From Tetraselmis striata (Eukaryota > Chlorophyta > Chlorodendrophyceae > Chlorodendrales > Chlorodendraceae): a stretch of 64,000 bases of DNA. Where the stretch lies: assembly GCA_006384855.1 (NCBI GenBank), contig VCJN01001302.1:1-64000 (forward strand), read 5' to 3'. The position numbers and the translations under genes were made by a program. Positions 1-11,863 of this stretch are shown piece by piece. Each line of letters starts with the position of its first letter. Position 1 is the stretch's first letter. The notes beneath the pieces were generated by a model, which saw only the letters and a list, made by a program, of their open reading frames with translations, was not told the origin of the DNA and did no database searches.

Positions 1-235
1 ATGAATATACGTTCATTTTCGTCCGCGGCATTCGAGCGTGGGGTTCTAATTTAGAATTATTGAAATATAAATATTCCGGAAGGCACAAATTAATTATTTA
101 AGCATGCCGGCCACTCGTTTGATGCCCTTAAAATGTATACTAAGGCACTACAGAGCAACATCAGCCAGCAATATACAAAAGGATGTCGTCAGCATTTAGA
201 CAATGGCAAAGTTAGTGTTGGCAGGTGTCATATCA

Positions 236-1074
236 TTACATTGCTGCGCACTTAAGGACACGGACATGGGTCAGAACTTGGCTAGTGGAAGCACCCTCGT
301 CGTAAATGTTCTCACATTTACTGTTGCCATTCTGACACCCGGAGTTGCATTTCCTGCGTGCTTTGCGGCATGCGCATACATTGGTTCTGCACGGACCCTT
401 GCAACTACACCTCAACACGCCCTGGCCAGCAAATAGGGATACAGAAGCCAAAGCATTGCGCACTGATATCTGTTTCCAGTTGGCTTCTCTCGCCATTGTT
501 CAAGCACACCCGCAGCCCGTGTTGCGCTGGGACACTGTCACGCACACGATCAATATCCCCGTGGCCACAAGTTGGCCTTATGACTCCAGCCTTGGTCGCA
601 AGCCTGAAAGGCCATGCTCATTCACCTGAAACACCAGTTCAAAGCCATGATATGTCACACACCCAATAAATCAAAATCATAAGCACATAGTACGTAGGCA
701 ATGCCATACCAAAAATACATTTACATATACATAGGGATTGTTACCTTGATGACGATGCACACCAAGCATTGTGCATCTGGCTTGGAGCGGTCGACGCTTG
801 GAATTGGGATACGGACGACATCACCAACCAATGGTGCTGGCCTATGACGTGCAGCCACTCTGGTCCGCATTGCTATGGCTTGCTTGGCCTGAACATCAGC
901 ACACCTAGACCTGATGGCTTGGCGCTCTGGCGTGTCTGCGACGTCTGGGTCTAATTGGACAGACCGCTCCCGTGACTCAGAACGCACCCAGCAGGACGTC
1001 AAACACAAACGCCCAAAGAATGCGCGGCTGAAGGCGCTCGCTACGCTGCCGTCCGCAGCCATCTCCACGGGCAC
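236..1074 (-). pseudogene. decayed transposon-derived ORF with Cys-rich C-terminal tail
   Basis: The minus strand from 1,074 to about 721 encodes a stretch containing VGDVVRIPIPSVDRSK, preceded by a helical segment rich in Arg and Ala. After a broken interval (about 720-497, with stops in every frame) the minus strand from about 496 to 290 reads GQGVLRCSCKGPCRTN followed by further C-x-C and C-x3-C spacings ending in SKCEN. From memory of families, a 'GD-V-I-ip-vDR-k-d' segment followed by a Cys-rich C-C-C-C tail is typical of integrase-type (rve) transposon proteins resembling KRAB-A2-like ORFs of animals and algae. The upstream catalytic core is not visible here. I infer a C-terminal remnant, either broken or interrupted by an intron. 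The family assignment is from recognition only. Confidence 0.4.
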
Positions 1075-1199
1075 CTCCTCCTCTTTCTACACCCAGCACA
1101 CCACGTCGGTGACGCCGCAGCACCTCCGCCAGCCGCATCCCGTCCTTCGCGTCCACGTTCACGCCCTGCCCGGCACCGACACGGAGCGTCAGGCGTTGC

Positions 1200-2318
1200 G
1201 ACGTTGAAGAAGCACATGTTATGGCAAACATCACATTGCCGCAGCGCAAAAGCAGGAGCCAATGCTGTGCCATCAATGGTGCTGACGGATGGGTGGATAC
1301 ATGATAATTTTCTTTTCATTATTTGACATTCTCATACATATGCTACGGGTGCAGACGGGGTATTGATAACACCGGGAATAGGAACCTGCCTTGCGTGCCA
1401 CGTCAAATCTAGATGTAACAATAGCGGGACTATAGGGAGTGCTCTTATATAGCTTGCATAACTTGAGGTTTACAACAAAAGTCTTATGGGTGAGTTGGCA
1501 CCCGTACTTCTAATATCAAATATCATATTTTATGTCAATATGTTTTTGCATCAAGTACGACCGAAAAGCTAACAGCCGTGATGGCATGCAGTCAAGCGTG
1601 CGGTAGAGCGTGCACCGCAAAGGCGATGGCGATGCGGACGGCGGCAAGCCCGGGGGGGGGGGGGGGGGGGGCAACCTTGCAGGTGCTGCCACCGGAGCAG
1701 GTGCACCCTGCGATCTCCTCCTGGCTTGCCACGCCGCCGGCCTCCACGTTACTGCCGCCCAGACGCAGCGCCCCCAATGATAGGCCGCCGCTGCTGCCGT
1801 CCCCTGTATCCACGACGGGGCAGACAAAGTACAACAGGGTGGAGTGGAGCTGCGCCATGGCGTCACGGAGCGCTGTCAGCGTGGGGTTCACTCAACCTGC
1901 ACCTCCACTTGCGCCCACGCCCCAAGCGCAGAGTTAGGCAAGCCGCCGTCGGGTCAAGCACAGCGATGAGACGCAGCAACATGCAGGAACTCCCCCCCCC
2001 CCCCCACACACACACACACACAAAAGCCCCAAGCACAGCTGCCTGGGCTCACTGGACGGAGGGACAGTCACATACTCCCAGGCGGACGCACCACAGCCTT
2101 GTACACTTCGCCACTGAGAGCCACGAGGTCGTTTAGCACGCCGCATCCGCTGCGGAAGCTCGGCGCCTGGCCCTGACTGGAACCGCACACCACGACAAGG
2201 ATGCGCGCCACCTCTGTCTTTGCGTTCGACACCCACTCATTGGCGCCTGCAGCCCCGAGCTCGGCGGGGGCCGCCGCTGCTTGCAACGTGTCTTGTCGCT
2301 CGTCTGCCTGGTGGTCCT
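1200..2318. other. no gene recognised; homopolymer and CA tracts
   Basis: I see no convincing coding region here. The stretch holds a G-run at about 1,651-1,670 and a C-run followed by (CA)n at about 1,991-2,022. Overlapping ORFs on both strands run through these low-complexity tracts and have no recognisable domain. Confidence 0.4.
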
Positions 2319-2544
2319 AAACGGCTCAACCGCGGAGGTGATGGTGAGTGGAAGTGCTCGGAGCATCTTACAGTGGGAGCAGCGAGCCGGGCTCGAGCTG
2401 CGGGGACTGTGGACAGGAAGAGAGTGAAAGCAGAGCCCCCGGCGGGCCGGGAGACAGGCACGCGCGCGCAAAGGCGCGCGGGACATGTGCCCGGCCGGTG
2501 CTAGGGTATCGGCCGGTGCTAGGGTATCGGGCAGATTCCAACAG
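2319..2544 (+). repeat. 226-bp direct repeat, left copy
   Basis: This 226-bp block matches 3,712-3,937 without gaps, as far as I can read, at an exact offset of 1,393 bp. Both copies start AAACGGCTCAACC and end TTCCAACAG, and each contains two consecutive copies of the short motif GGTGCTAGGGTATCGG. Confidence 0.85.
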
Positions 2545-3404
2545 CCCCCCTCAATTGTACACGGGGGTCATCTCCGCTTGACCGCTGTGTGCAATTGGAA
2601 CAATATTCGGAATCTGGCGCTAATACTACAGTACTGAACAGCAGCAGTAATTAATAGCGACTACTCTATACATCCTTGATAGCTTCCGGGCAACGCGCTT
2701 CCGCGTGCACTGCTCCATGCTGTAATGTCGCCCCATTGTGGAGCTGGCGAGCCGGAGCTGGCTGGTGATGAGGCCGCGAGGGCGTCATCCTCGTGCCCTG
2801 TGCGATGCCGGGCAATGCGCTCCGCAAGATGCTTCCGGCAGCCTCTCCGCGAGCGGGGGGGCTGCTGAGCACGAGCTGCTGGTAGCCAACGCGCAGGCGG
2901 GGGAGCACGGGGCGGGCTGCTCGTAGCCGAGCTGCTGGCACCCAGTAGCAGTGCTGCCTCGCAGTTGCTAGCCCCATACGCGCGGTCGGCGAGTAGCCAG
3001 CACCACCACAATGGTCGTTCACTCCGTCGAAGGTGGCAGGCAGGACGTGATAGGCGGGACCTGGGTAGGTAGGCGCCAGGGCGGTTCGCGTGTGGTTCTC
3101 GCTGCGACGATCTTGGATGGCTGGTAAGCGACGCGCTCCGCTGAAACGCTCCACTGTGTTATCGATGTCCGGGGTCCAAGGGTCCGCACAGCAGCTCCGC
3201 GACGGTCGTCCGGCGGTCCCTCCAGTAAGCAAAAGCCACCAGCGGGCTCGCAGGTCGTTTCGCCGTATGCCTCCGGTATTGCTAGTGGAACCACGACGTG
3301 TGACTGCCTGGCTCGACGCAAGGTGTGTTTTCGAATTCTATTTTTGAAGTTTGAATCTAAAAGCTAAGTACAGCAGTGGTTCGACAAAATCCCGGGGACT
3401 TGTC

Positions 3405-3526
3405 TGTTGAGCGCAGCCCCGGAGGCTGGCTCTCTCGGGCCGGTAGGCGGAACCCCGATACGGTATGTTGAGCGCAGCCCCGGAGGCTGGCTCACTCGGG
3501 CCGGTAGGCGGAACCCCGATACGGTG
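3405..3526 (+). repeat. 61-bp tandem duplication
   Basis: Two head-to-tail copies of a 61-bp unit beginning TGTTGAGCGCAGCCCCGGAG differ at one or two positions. They lie inside the interval between the two 226-bp direct repeats. Confidence 0.8.
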
Positions 3527-3711
3527 TCGGGAGGGTTGTGTACTGGCCCCGGAGGCTCAGCGTGCATCCCTCGCCCCTTGCGGGCTAGTTTTCGGCGCCC
3601 TTGTGGCAGCCGCCTCGGCCGTTTTTCGAACGACTCCGGACGTGCGCCGAACGCACGGACTTCTCCCTGTACCCCGCTCGCGCCCACGTGACGTGTGAGG
3701 GCCCATAACCA

Positions 3712-3937
3712 AAACGGCTCAACCGCGGAGGTGATGGTGAGTGGAAGTGCTCGGAGCATCTTACAGTGGGAGCAGCGAGCCGGGCTCGAGCTGCGGGGAC
3801 TGTGGACAGGAAGAGAGTGAAAGCAGAGCCCCCGGCGGGCCGGGAGACAGGCACGCGCGCGCAAAGGCGCGCGGGACATGTGCCCGGCCGGTGCTAGGGT
3901 ATCGGCCGGTGCTAGGGTATCGGGCAGATTCCAACAG
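3712..3937 (+). repeat. 226-bp direct repeat, right copy
   Basis: This is the right-hand partner of 2,319-2,544, with the same length and ends. The apparent lack of differences implies a recent event or ongoing homogenisation. Confidence 0.85.
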
Positions 3938-5190
3938 GTCCAGCTGCTGAGCATCGACAGCAGGGTCAGAGCAGACCAGAAGGGGAGACCTGTTGCCAGC
4001 TCACAGGAAGGGGGGGCGGGGGGGGGGGGGGGGGGCAGGACATGCTCGTTCTCCGCCTCAGCCGCCGCCACCGCCAGCCATATTGCTTCTTCTTCGGGCG
4101 TTAGGCTCGCGCAAGGGCCCGACCCTGATGCGGACGGGGGCACTGGCCTCTTGACCAATACTTGACCCCCGCCACGAGTGAGAAGTTCGAATTTTCTCGC
4201 AGTAGGGGCTGCCTTCTTCCTTTCCTGAAACCATAGCAACAACGTCGAGGAGGGAAGTAAGACCATATCTAAAGCATAACAGTGTTCAATTGTGTCAGGA
4301 ATCATGAGAGATAGAGGAAGGAGACGACGAGAGAGGGCGGCGGGCAGCAGGGGTGGAGATCGGGGGCATCATAGTCCAAGATCGCGCGAGGCAGGAACGC
4401 CATGGTCATATAATATGATCGGTTGGTCGGTATAGGGAGGCGAGGGACAGAGGGACTGCTGGGAGAACGACAGAGAGCCGGGGGGGGGGGGGGGGGGGGA
4501 GGTCGTTCTAGCCCAGCATCGCAAGGCGAGAGCGCCAATGGGCAACGTGGAGTAGGGGCGAGTGGCGGACGGCGGTGGCGGCGGCTCCTCGGCGGCGGCG
4601 GCGGCGGGGTGGCGTCGGCGGCTTACCTCCTATCCTACCTCAAGGGTGTCGTACATGCGCAAGCACTCCAGAGCTTGTGCGTACTCCGACTCGAATCATA
4701 GTGTCATGTTCTTCGCTTTGCTGGCCATATACTCCTCAGGTCGACCATGTAGGCAGTGTCCTCTGGAGGCGGCACAGCGTTGGGAGCGGGTGCCTGTAGG
4801 CCGGCAGCGCCACGGTGCGCCGGGCGGCCCCCCGTGCTGTGCAGTATTGGCCCCATCCGGAGCGATAGCCGCCGCGGCTGGCTGGCCGTCGAGCATGACG
4901 TCCCGCAGTCGAGACCGCATCGCCGGTTGGGGCCGGCGCTGGAGGGGGGCAAGGGGGCAAGGCGGGCTCGGAGTAAGGGTACTGAGTGCGCGATCCAACC
5001 TGTGCACGCGCCATTTTGAACTGGCGGGCGAACCGCCGCCCGCGCGCCTGCCGCCCCCGTCAGGCAGCCACCCCTGAACAACTTCCGCCGGCGGTTTATC
5101 GCCCCTCCGCAGGGTCGCTACTTATCTCGTTTTTCACGGATAAGAAACGACCCTGTGCATATGCGTAGAAAGCAGTGGACGCGGGTGACC
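3938..5190. other. no gene recognised; G-runs and GC-rich DNA
   Basis: G-runs lie at about 4,019-4,036 and 4,481-4,499, followed by a GGC-rich triplet stretch near 4,560-4,620. Several overlapping ORFs exist on both strands, but none has a recognisable domain or supportive splice context. Confidence 0.35.
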
Positions 5191-5460
5191 CATATGCACA
5201 TGTGTATCGATCAATACGGCGCATGTTTACATGTGTCGCCATCAGCCGGAAATATGCCCCATGTGGACATGTGATAACACAAATGCACATTTGTCAACTC
5301 CGGAGTTGACACAGGTGTATATGTGTCATCGTACAACAAATGTGCACATGTGTCATAAAAACACAATGACAAATGTGCACATGTGTTGACACATGTGCAG
5401 ATGTGTCCCCCGATGACACATGTGCACATGTGGCGACACATGTGCAGATGTGTCACGTTT
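5190..5460. repeat. array of ACATGTGCACATGT-type palindromes
   Basis: The stretch repeats self-complementary units such as ACATGTGCACATGTG and ACACATGTGCAGATGTGTC with short varying spacers (TGAC, GTCCCCCGA, GGCGA). At least eight units are visible between about 5,195 and 5,458. Each unit can pair with itself or with its neighbours, so the array could extrude cruciforms. No gene runs across it. Confidence 0.75.
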
Positions 5461-6163
5461 TCATATGGGTCTTAACATATACATGCAGCAGCGGGGATTT
5501 ATTTAGCAGCGATGATTCACTAAGCGGCGCTTCTCGCCGGGGATTTGTGGAGGTGCCCCTACCTCTTGGGTTGAGCCTGGTGCGGGATGCGGCCCGCTTT
5601 CAGCCGGCTTGTAGTGTTGATCTTGGAATACTGTTGTTTCCGGGTAACGGGTAATACTTTAGCGTTAGATTTGTCAGTAATTTATTTTTTAAAGAGACGT
5701 ATTAATTTGTGAAACAGATTAAATCTGCAAGCCGCGTAAAAGCGGGCCGCTGACTACTGGTGTGCATTACAAAAAGGCCAGTACCCAACCCACCGCTAAA
5801 AGTTGTACACCCCTCCACATAAGTCCGGGTTTTGCATTTTCGATCGCAAAGCGCATGCATGGGCGAGGATAACGCCGGCTGCATGTGCATACATGCTAAC
5901 TACAGTGGGAATAGTTCGGGCGAGCGCCTATCGCGCGCTTTATACCCACCCGCGCGACAACACGACCATTTGTGGGCGCCCTTTAAAAAACGCGAAATCA
6001 GTGCATGATGCGTTGGCGCCGGAAAATTGTGGGTTGCGCCAACCGTCCAAACCTATGGAAAAAGCGGCACTCGTCGCACCAAACTCGGTGAATACGCCCC
6101 TTGGCACAAGTTGCACACACCGTGCGTGTAGGCCACTGAAAGCATGTCGCACGACGTGACACC
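5461..6163. other. no gene recognised
   Basis: This is mixed AT/GC DNA with short ORFs only and no recognisable protein, RNA gene or repeat unit. Confidence 0.35.
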
Positions 6164-7627
6164 CAACGACAAGGTGGCCACTGTAGGGAGCAGTTTTGGG
6201 GTGAAAATGCCGATGTTTCTGTGGCGAACGCACGTAGGAGAGGCGCTCGATGGGCCCCTTGGCGTAGGGCGATGCTCTACTATGGGGGCGCGTGGTGGAA
6301 TGCCAGTTGCACCGTTTCGTGGGCGGGGTGGCGCGGTAGGGGCGTGGACTTCAATTAATATGAAATTCCTTGAAAAATGCTGTGGAAAATGGCATTTTGG
6401 CTGGTAGATGTGTGTATCGCTAGGAGGCGGCACATGTCAAGTGTTGGTGGTCCGTGGTCATCCACACACATAACGCTCTCGCACAGCCGAGTATGGGGCT
6501 TAGACACGCACTTGGCGCAAAGCCACGCGCCCGACATGGGTGGGCACATGAGGCAGTTAGGGGCAACTTGGATGATCATCTTTGGGGATTTTCCGGGGCC
6601 CCAAAAAATCGAATTTTTGATTTTAAAAGATTAATTTCGACGCAGATTTGAACGAGCAATTGCGTGGTATTTTTAAAACAATTTTCTGAGCAAACCTTGA
6701 GAAGTTATGGCGTGTTAAAGCCAAGGGGGTGTTGTTGAGCGTGGCCGCCACTGATGCCATGCCAGTATCGCAACGCGACATGTACTAGCCGCCGCCCACA
6801 CGGCTGCACCCCAACCAAATGCACCCGAGCCCCTCGCCAATGTGTTTCCTCACGCGTTCATGGCCATCCCGCCCGCCGTTTGGTTGTCTATTCACCCCAA
6901 CGACAAGGTGGCCACTGTGGGGGGGGGCAGTTTTGGATTGAAAATGTTGTTGTTTCTGTGGCGAACGCACGTAGGAGAGGCGCTCGATGGCCCCCTTGAC
7001 GTAGGGCGATGCTCTACCATGGGGGCGCATGGTGGAATGCCAGTTGCACCGTTTCGTGGGCGGGGTGGCGCGGTAGGGGCGTGGACTTCAATTAATATGA
7101 AATTCCTTGAAAAATGCTGTGGAAAATGGCATTTTGGCTGGTAGATGTGTGTATCGCTAGAAGGCGGCACATGCCAAGTGTTGGTGGTCCGTGGTCATCC
7201 ACACACATAACGCTCTCGCGCAGCCGAGTATGGGGCTTAGACACGCACTTGGCGCAAAGCCACGCGCCCGACATGGGTGGGCACATGAGGCAGTGAGGGG
7301 CAACTTGGATAATCAGCTTTGGGGATTTTCCGGGGCCCAAAAATCTTTGATTTGGGAAGATTGCGTTCGACGCAGATTTGAACGAGCAATTGCGTGGTAT
7401 TTTTAAAACAATTTTCTGAGCAAACCCTGAGAAGTTATAGCGTTTTAAAGCCAAGGCGGTGTTGCTAAGCGTGGCCGACACTGATGCCATGCCAGTATCG
7501 CAACGCGACATGTACTAGCCGCCGCCCACACGGCTGCACCCCAACCAAATGCACCCGAGCCCCTCGCCAATGTGTTTCCTCACGCGTTCATGGCCATCCC
7601 GCCGTTTGGTTGCCTATGCACGCGCGT
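6164..7627 (+). repeat. tandem dimer, unit about 732 bp
   Basis: Unit 1 (about 6,164-6,897) is repeated as unit 2 (about 6,898-7,627). Matching landmarks are GACAAGGTGGCCACTGT at 6,168 and 6,902, and the block beginning GCCATGCCAGTATCGC at about 6,753 and 7,483. The offset is 730-734 bp with few substitutions. Each unit keeps a plus-strand ORF ending in NMKFLEKCCGKWHFGW, but I recognise no family and cannot say it is expressed. Confidence 0.85.
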
Positions 7628-8552
7628 CGGCGTGTGCGTGATACCGACCCTGGTTTTTTGTGCAGTTGCAGGCGACGCCCATCCACGCACCAAGTGCAGC
7701 GTGACACCCTAGTCAAAGGTCTTTAAGCTTCGGTTTGAGCCACTCGTCACGCAGATTTTATAAAACCCTCTGAGATTCCAGGGTTTCAACTCATTTACCC
7801 TACGTTCAGGTACCCTAGACTTCTGAAGTCTTGAGACTGCCGAAAAGGGACCCCAAACTTATGTGCAGGGGTGTATTACCCCAAGAAAAGAAACGAAAAT
7901 AAAGCAGCACTACAAGATCGGTACAAGCCGCCTACAGGCGGCCCGCATCCCGCACGAGGCCGCGCAGGTCGGACCGGTCGTCAGGTCTACGGGGCAGGCA
8001 CGCCGCGAATCGCCATGCCCGCCGCATGTACCGGCACCGGACGCCGAACGTCGGACGCCGTCGTTCGACCGTCGCCCGTCCGTCGACGGACGCCGGGCCC
8101 CGGGTCGGCGGACTGCCCCCGCACCGCGGCGACCCCTTTTTACAGCATCATTCTACAGGATATACTTGGACTACCGTATAAGTAAGGAATAGTCGCTGAA
8201 TAGTCTCGCTTGCTAATTCAGCAGTAAAAACGCGCTGCGGTACCGCGTTATTTTGGCGTTTTAGACGAATATATGACGTGCCTGGGCTAGAATACACGCG
8301 CATCCATTCAGAACCTTACCGTACACGTACCAGTACCGCGAAATCACACGAGCGAACACCGAACGTATGACGGTTCATGCACGAAGCGTGTTTGGCGGAG
8401 GACGGACGGAGGACGGACGGAGGACGCCTAAAAATCCGTGATAAAACCGTATTGTAACCGGTATTGATTCTTTCATATTCCAGGCGATTTCGGACGCGGC
8501 TCTCCTTTTCCTCCGCTCAACCCAAGAGGTAGGGGAATGTGATTGGCAATCT
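7628..8552. other. no gene recognised; small GGAGGACGGAC minisatellite
   Basis: The only repeat I see is three tandem copies of GGAGGACGGAC at about 8,397-8,427. A GC-rich plus-strand ORF at 7,863-8,192 (rich in Arg, Pro and Thr) has no recognisable domain. Confidence 0.35.
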
Positions 8553-8566
8553 AGGCCATCACAATT
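8553..8566 (+). repeat. solitary match to the TIR tip of the 11.8-14.4 kb element
   Basis: AGGCCATCACAATT at this site equals the first 14 bases of the left terminal inverted repeat at 11,833. I found no matching inverted partner nearby, so it may be a solo end, a decayed copy or a shared short motif. Confidence 0.4.
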
Positions 8567-10290
8567 TCTAAGGTTGGTTTAGCACCCCCCCCCCTATTTT
8601 TGGGCCTTGTTTTATTAAAAAACATCTGCCATATACACTGTATAAAACACTGTTTGGGGCTCTAAACAATGTTGGACATTTGCAGCATAATTGCGGGAGG
8701 CAAGGCAAAATTATGCACATGAGAGGCACATAGGTGTGCACGGGTATATTATGAAATAAAACACATGACTACCTGTACAATGTAGAATTGTTAACGCCTT
8801 CACCCCTTGCCCTCCTACCTGCACTATAGATGTTGTTGTGTACTGATTAATACGATATATAGCGACTAAATATGCTACGATGTCACAAGCAAGGTACGTT
8901 GTCTGCACGGATTCTCCTCCATAGCGTTGGTGCCTTAGTTCGCCCGCCGCCTCAGAGCCCTTGTTACGGGTTTTCAAAGGATAAACACGTGTAATCATGA
9001 ACACGATTGGTCGTGTTTGTGCAAGTACGGCGGAATGCATGTGAAGGAGAAGGCAACGGAGACCTCCGCGGATGTTGTCGCTCACCAATATGTTGCCATC
9101 ACGGCTGCATATACATTGCTCAACGTGCCCTCCCTCGATGCAAATAACCCGTCGGCTCCTTGGGAAGGTTATACGGGCGGTCGTTTGTTTTCGGGTGGGG
9201 GGGGGGGGGGGGGGGGTATCTGCGAGGGGCGACATGATATAACGTGTCAACGCGTTGCCCTTTTGCCGATTAGATGAAAAATTTTATGGATGAATTGATG
9301 GAGTATAACTGCCGATTTCCCGGGGAGGAGAGCACTCACCCGCGGGCGCCGCAAATGGTTGGGGCTCGTCCGGGTGAGGCAATACATGCCGCATTCGCAA
9401 TTCCGGTGAGAAGAGCAATAAGGCTTACATTCCCGTTATTATTGGAACACTGGAACATTGCCGGCAGTTGGGGATGGCTGGGCTCGGGAGGGCCCGGGCG
9501 ATGGGAGCGCTAGGATATTAATGTCAGCCGAGCTTTGTCCATACTCTCCCGAGTGAGTGCGATTCGGTGGGAGGGCGGCGTTAAATCCACGCCGACAAGA
9601 CACGACTCCAACACACCTTGTCATGTATGCGATGAATCGTTGACACGCATTTGCGTGTTATGCACAATTGGTCCCATATGGATCACACATGGTCCATACC
9701 ACACCACACCTATTGGTCCGCACATATGGTGCTCAATAGTGCCATGCCATATATTCAAGTGGAGACGCTTGGGAGTGGGGTAGAGGAGTCGGCCCTCCCC
9801 CCCATTGCGCGGCGTGCCTTGCGCCAGAGGCGCGCTATCCTCCACCGGAGAGGACCCCCGCCGCTGGCGTCGCTTGGTGCCGCTACGGAAGATGGGTCGG
9901 CTACCCCTGCCGCCGAAGCACCGCCCCCCTGGCGCCTCGACAAGCATGTCGGAAAGATAGCTTATGTCGAACATGACGAGGTAAAGTCGCCAGTTCCCGG
10001 AGCGGGCGGTGCTGCAATACATCTTGTGGGTGGTGGGTGATCTTTCTTGTTTCGGGCGTTTCGAATTTGAAACTAGTCGTTGGCGGACGGTGTGTCATCA
10101 CTACGCCCATGACTGCGATAGTAGCAACGACATATCGGTGCACCACGCGGCTGGGCGTGTATGTTCTATATGGGCGGGTGGGACGCTAGGTTATACGCGC
10201 CGTGCGAGAAGCATAGAGAGGGCCAATACCGGGGTAGAGTAGCGCGCACCGTGCGGGTTATTGTCCACTTTGGCTCGGGAATAATGGCGT
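8567..10290. other. no gene recognised
   Basis: The stretch includes a C-run near 8,583, a G-run near 9,198-9,217 and ORFs on both strands. The minus ORF 9,250-8,711 gains length by reading through the G-run, and the ORFs at 9,621-10,040 overlap on opposite strands. None shows a domain. Confidence 0.35.
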
Positions 10291-11745
10291 CTCAGGTCGC
10301 GAGAAGACACGTTTATTCTTCGTCCCGTAAAGCCCATATTCGAAAAGCCGCTAGATTCTAGTCGCCGATCCGAATTCCGCCTAGATTGTTTTGCCGATCT
10401 AGGAGACCGCGGGCGCGATCTAAGACTTTACCCCAATTTCGAGTAATCGTCTCAAATCATCCTCTCCGCGCCGCCCTCACCAGCCCCCGCCGCCAGGATT
10501 GGGCCACCAATCCAAAAGCCGCCGCGGCCCGCATCACTGCTCACTGCTCACTGTCCCCACCCGTCGGCACCAAGCCTCATAAGCCCCCTCCGCGTGCTAC
10601 ACCCTATGCGTCTCCTCAGATCACTTGCGGGTATCTTGGCCTTGCTAGCTGGCCATCGCCACGCTATCGCCTCGTGTCGCGTTCGCTGTTGGCCACGACG
10701 GGCCGCCTGACTACGCAACGAGGCGAGCCTAACCGGACGCGGAGGGATATTCATGACCGATGCCCCGGAATTATAATTGATTACCATGATTTCTTGAATG
10801 TTGCGTCTAGCACATGTAATCACATGCATGGCGCCGGCCGGGCGGGGCGGCACTGAATTGGCGGCGGGATTGGGGCGCGGGTGGTGGAGCGGTGGAGTTG
10901 ACGGCAGTCGCGATGCTATATGGCTAGCGGGGGTGGCCCGGAAGGCCCAGGATACGTACCGGATGAGCCCGAAAGGCCCTCGATGCCAATCTAGCTAGGA
11001 CGTAGTAGAATTTTACTCGTTTTGTCCTAGATTTGCGCTAAAGCCCATGTTCGAAAAGCCGGTACATTTCTAGTCGCAGATCCGACTTCCTAGATAATTT
11101 TGCCGATCTAGGAGATAGCGCGCGCGATCTAAGATTTCACCCCATTTTCGAATGTCTACCGTCTCAAAAGTCGCAATCTCGCTGCGGCCGCGCCGCCCGC
11201 CAACCCCCGCCGCCGGGGTTAACCCAAAAGCCGCGCGGTGCCCGCATCACTGCTCAATCACTGCTCAATATCCCCACCCGTCGGTACCCAACCTCAGAAC
11301 CCCGTCCCCGTGCAACTTTGTACGTCTCCTCAGATCACTCGCGGGTATCTTTTACTTATAATAGCCTTCCTGGCCACCGCCATGCCATCGCCTCGTGTCG
11401 CGATTGCTGATGGCGACGTCGGGGCGCCCGACTACGCAACGATGCGAGCCTAAGATATGACGGAGGGATAGATATTCATGCCCGATGTCCCGGAAGCGGG
11501 GCCTATATATGCATGGCGCAGGGAGGGCGGGGGAGCACATGACGATAGGCGGCGGGACCGGGACGCGGGTGGTGGAGCGGTGGAGTTGGCGCGCGGCAGT
11601 CGCGATGATGTGTGATGTTGTATGGCTCGCCGCTCGCGGGGTGGGCCGAAAGGCCCAGGATACGTACCGGATGGGCCCAAAAGGCCCTCGATGCCAATCT
11701 AGGACGTCCTAGATTTTTTACTCGTTTTGTCCTAGATTTGCGCTA
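10290..11745. repeat. tandem dimer, unit about 710 bp
   Basis: Landmarks recur in order: TTTTGCCGATCTAGGAGA at about 10,388 and 11,098, then GGCCCAGGATACGTACCGGA at about 10,947 and 11,657, then CTCGATGCCAATCTAG near 10,979 and 11,688. Divergence is moderate with small indels. Related sequence (CGGCTTTT...ATGG...TTTCCT...GA) also occurs at about 14,360-14,520, so the dimer family flanks the TIR element on both sides. Confidence 0.75.
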
Positions 11746-11832
11746 ATGTAGGACCTCCGGAGGTCGAATGTACAACTTCCTAGATGGAATATAAGACCTA
11801 CCGGCTTTTCGAATATGGTATTTTCCTAGATC

Positions 11833-11863
11833 AGGCCATCACAATTGGATTTGTCGCTTTAGG
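11833..11863 (+). repeat. left terminal inverted repeat
   Basis: This is the 31-bp left TIR. Its tip AGGCCATCACAATT recurs at 8,553. Confidence 0.7.

Larger units (their letters stand above)
2318..3937. mobile_element. possible short LTR-like (TRIM-type) element
   Basis: Two identical 226-bp direct repeats enclose about 1.17 kb with no recognisable coding sequence. The 4-mer GTCC lies at 2,314-2,317, one base before the left repeat, and again at 3,938-3,941, directly after the right repeat, which could be a target-site duplication. The repeats do not have TG...CA ends and I see no primer-binding site. An ordinary tandem or segmental duplication is therefore a serious alternative. Confidence 0.3.

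Noticed and set aside
3364..4305. 313-residue minus-strand ORF
   Set aside because: It spans the 226-bp repeat, the 61-bp tandem and a G-run, and has no recognisable domain. It looks like a repeat read-through.
5190..5460. CRISPR-like array
   Set aside because: Spacers are only a few bases, units are palindromic and variable, and the context is eukaryotic.
8711..9250. 179-residue minus-strand ORF
   Set aside because: It gains its length by reading through a G-run, has no domain and no codon-level sign of being coding.
9621..10040. Overlapping 129- and 133-residue ORFs on opposite strands
   Set aside because: Both are mutual shadows with no domain, no splice context and no similarity that I recognise.
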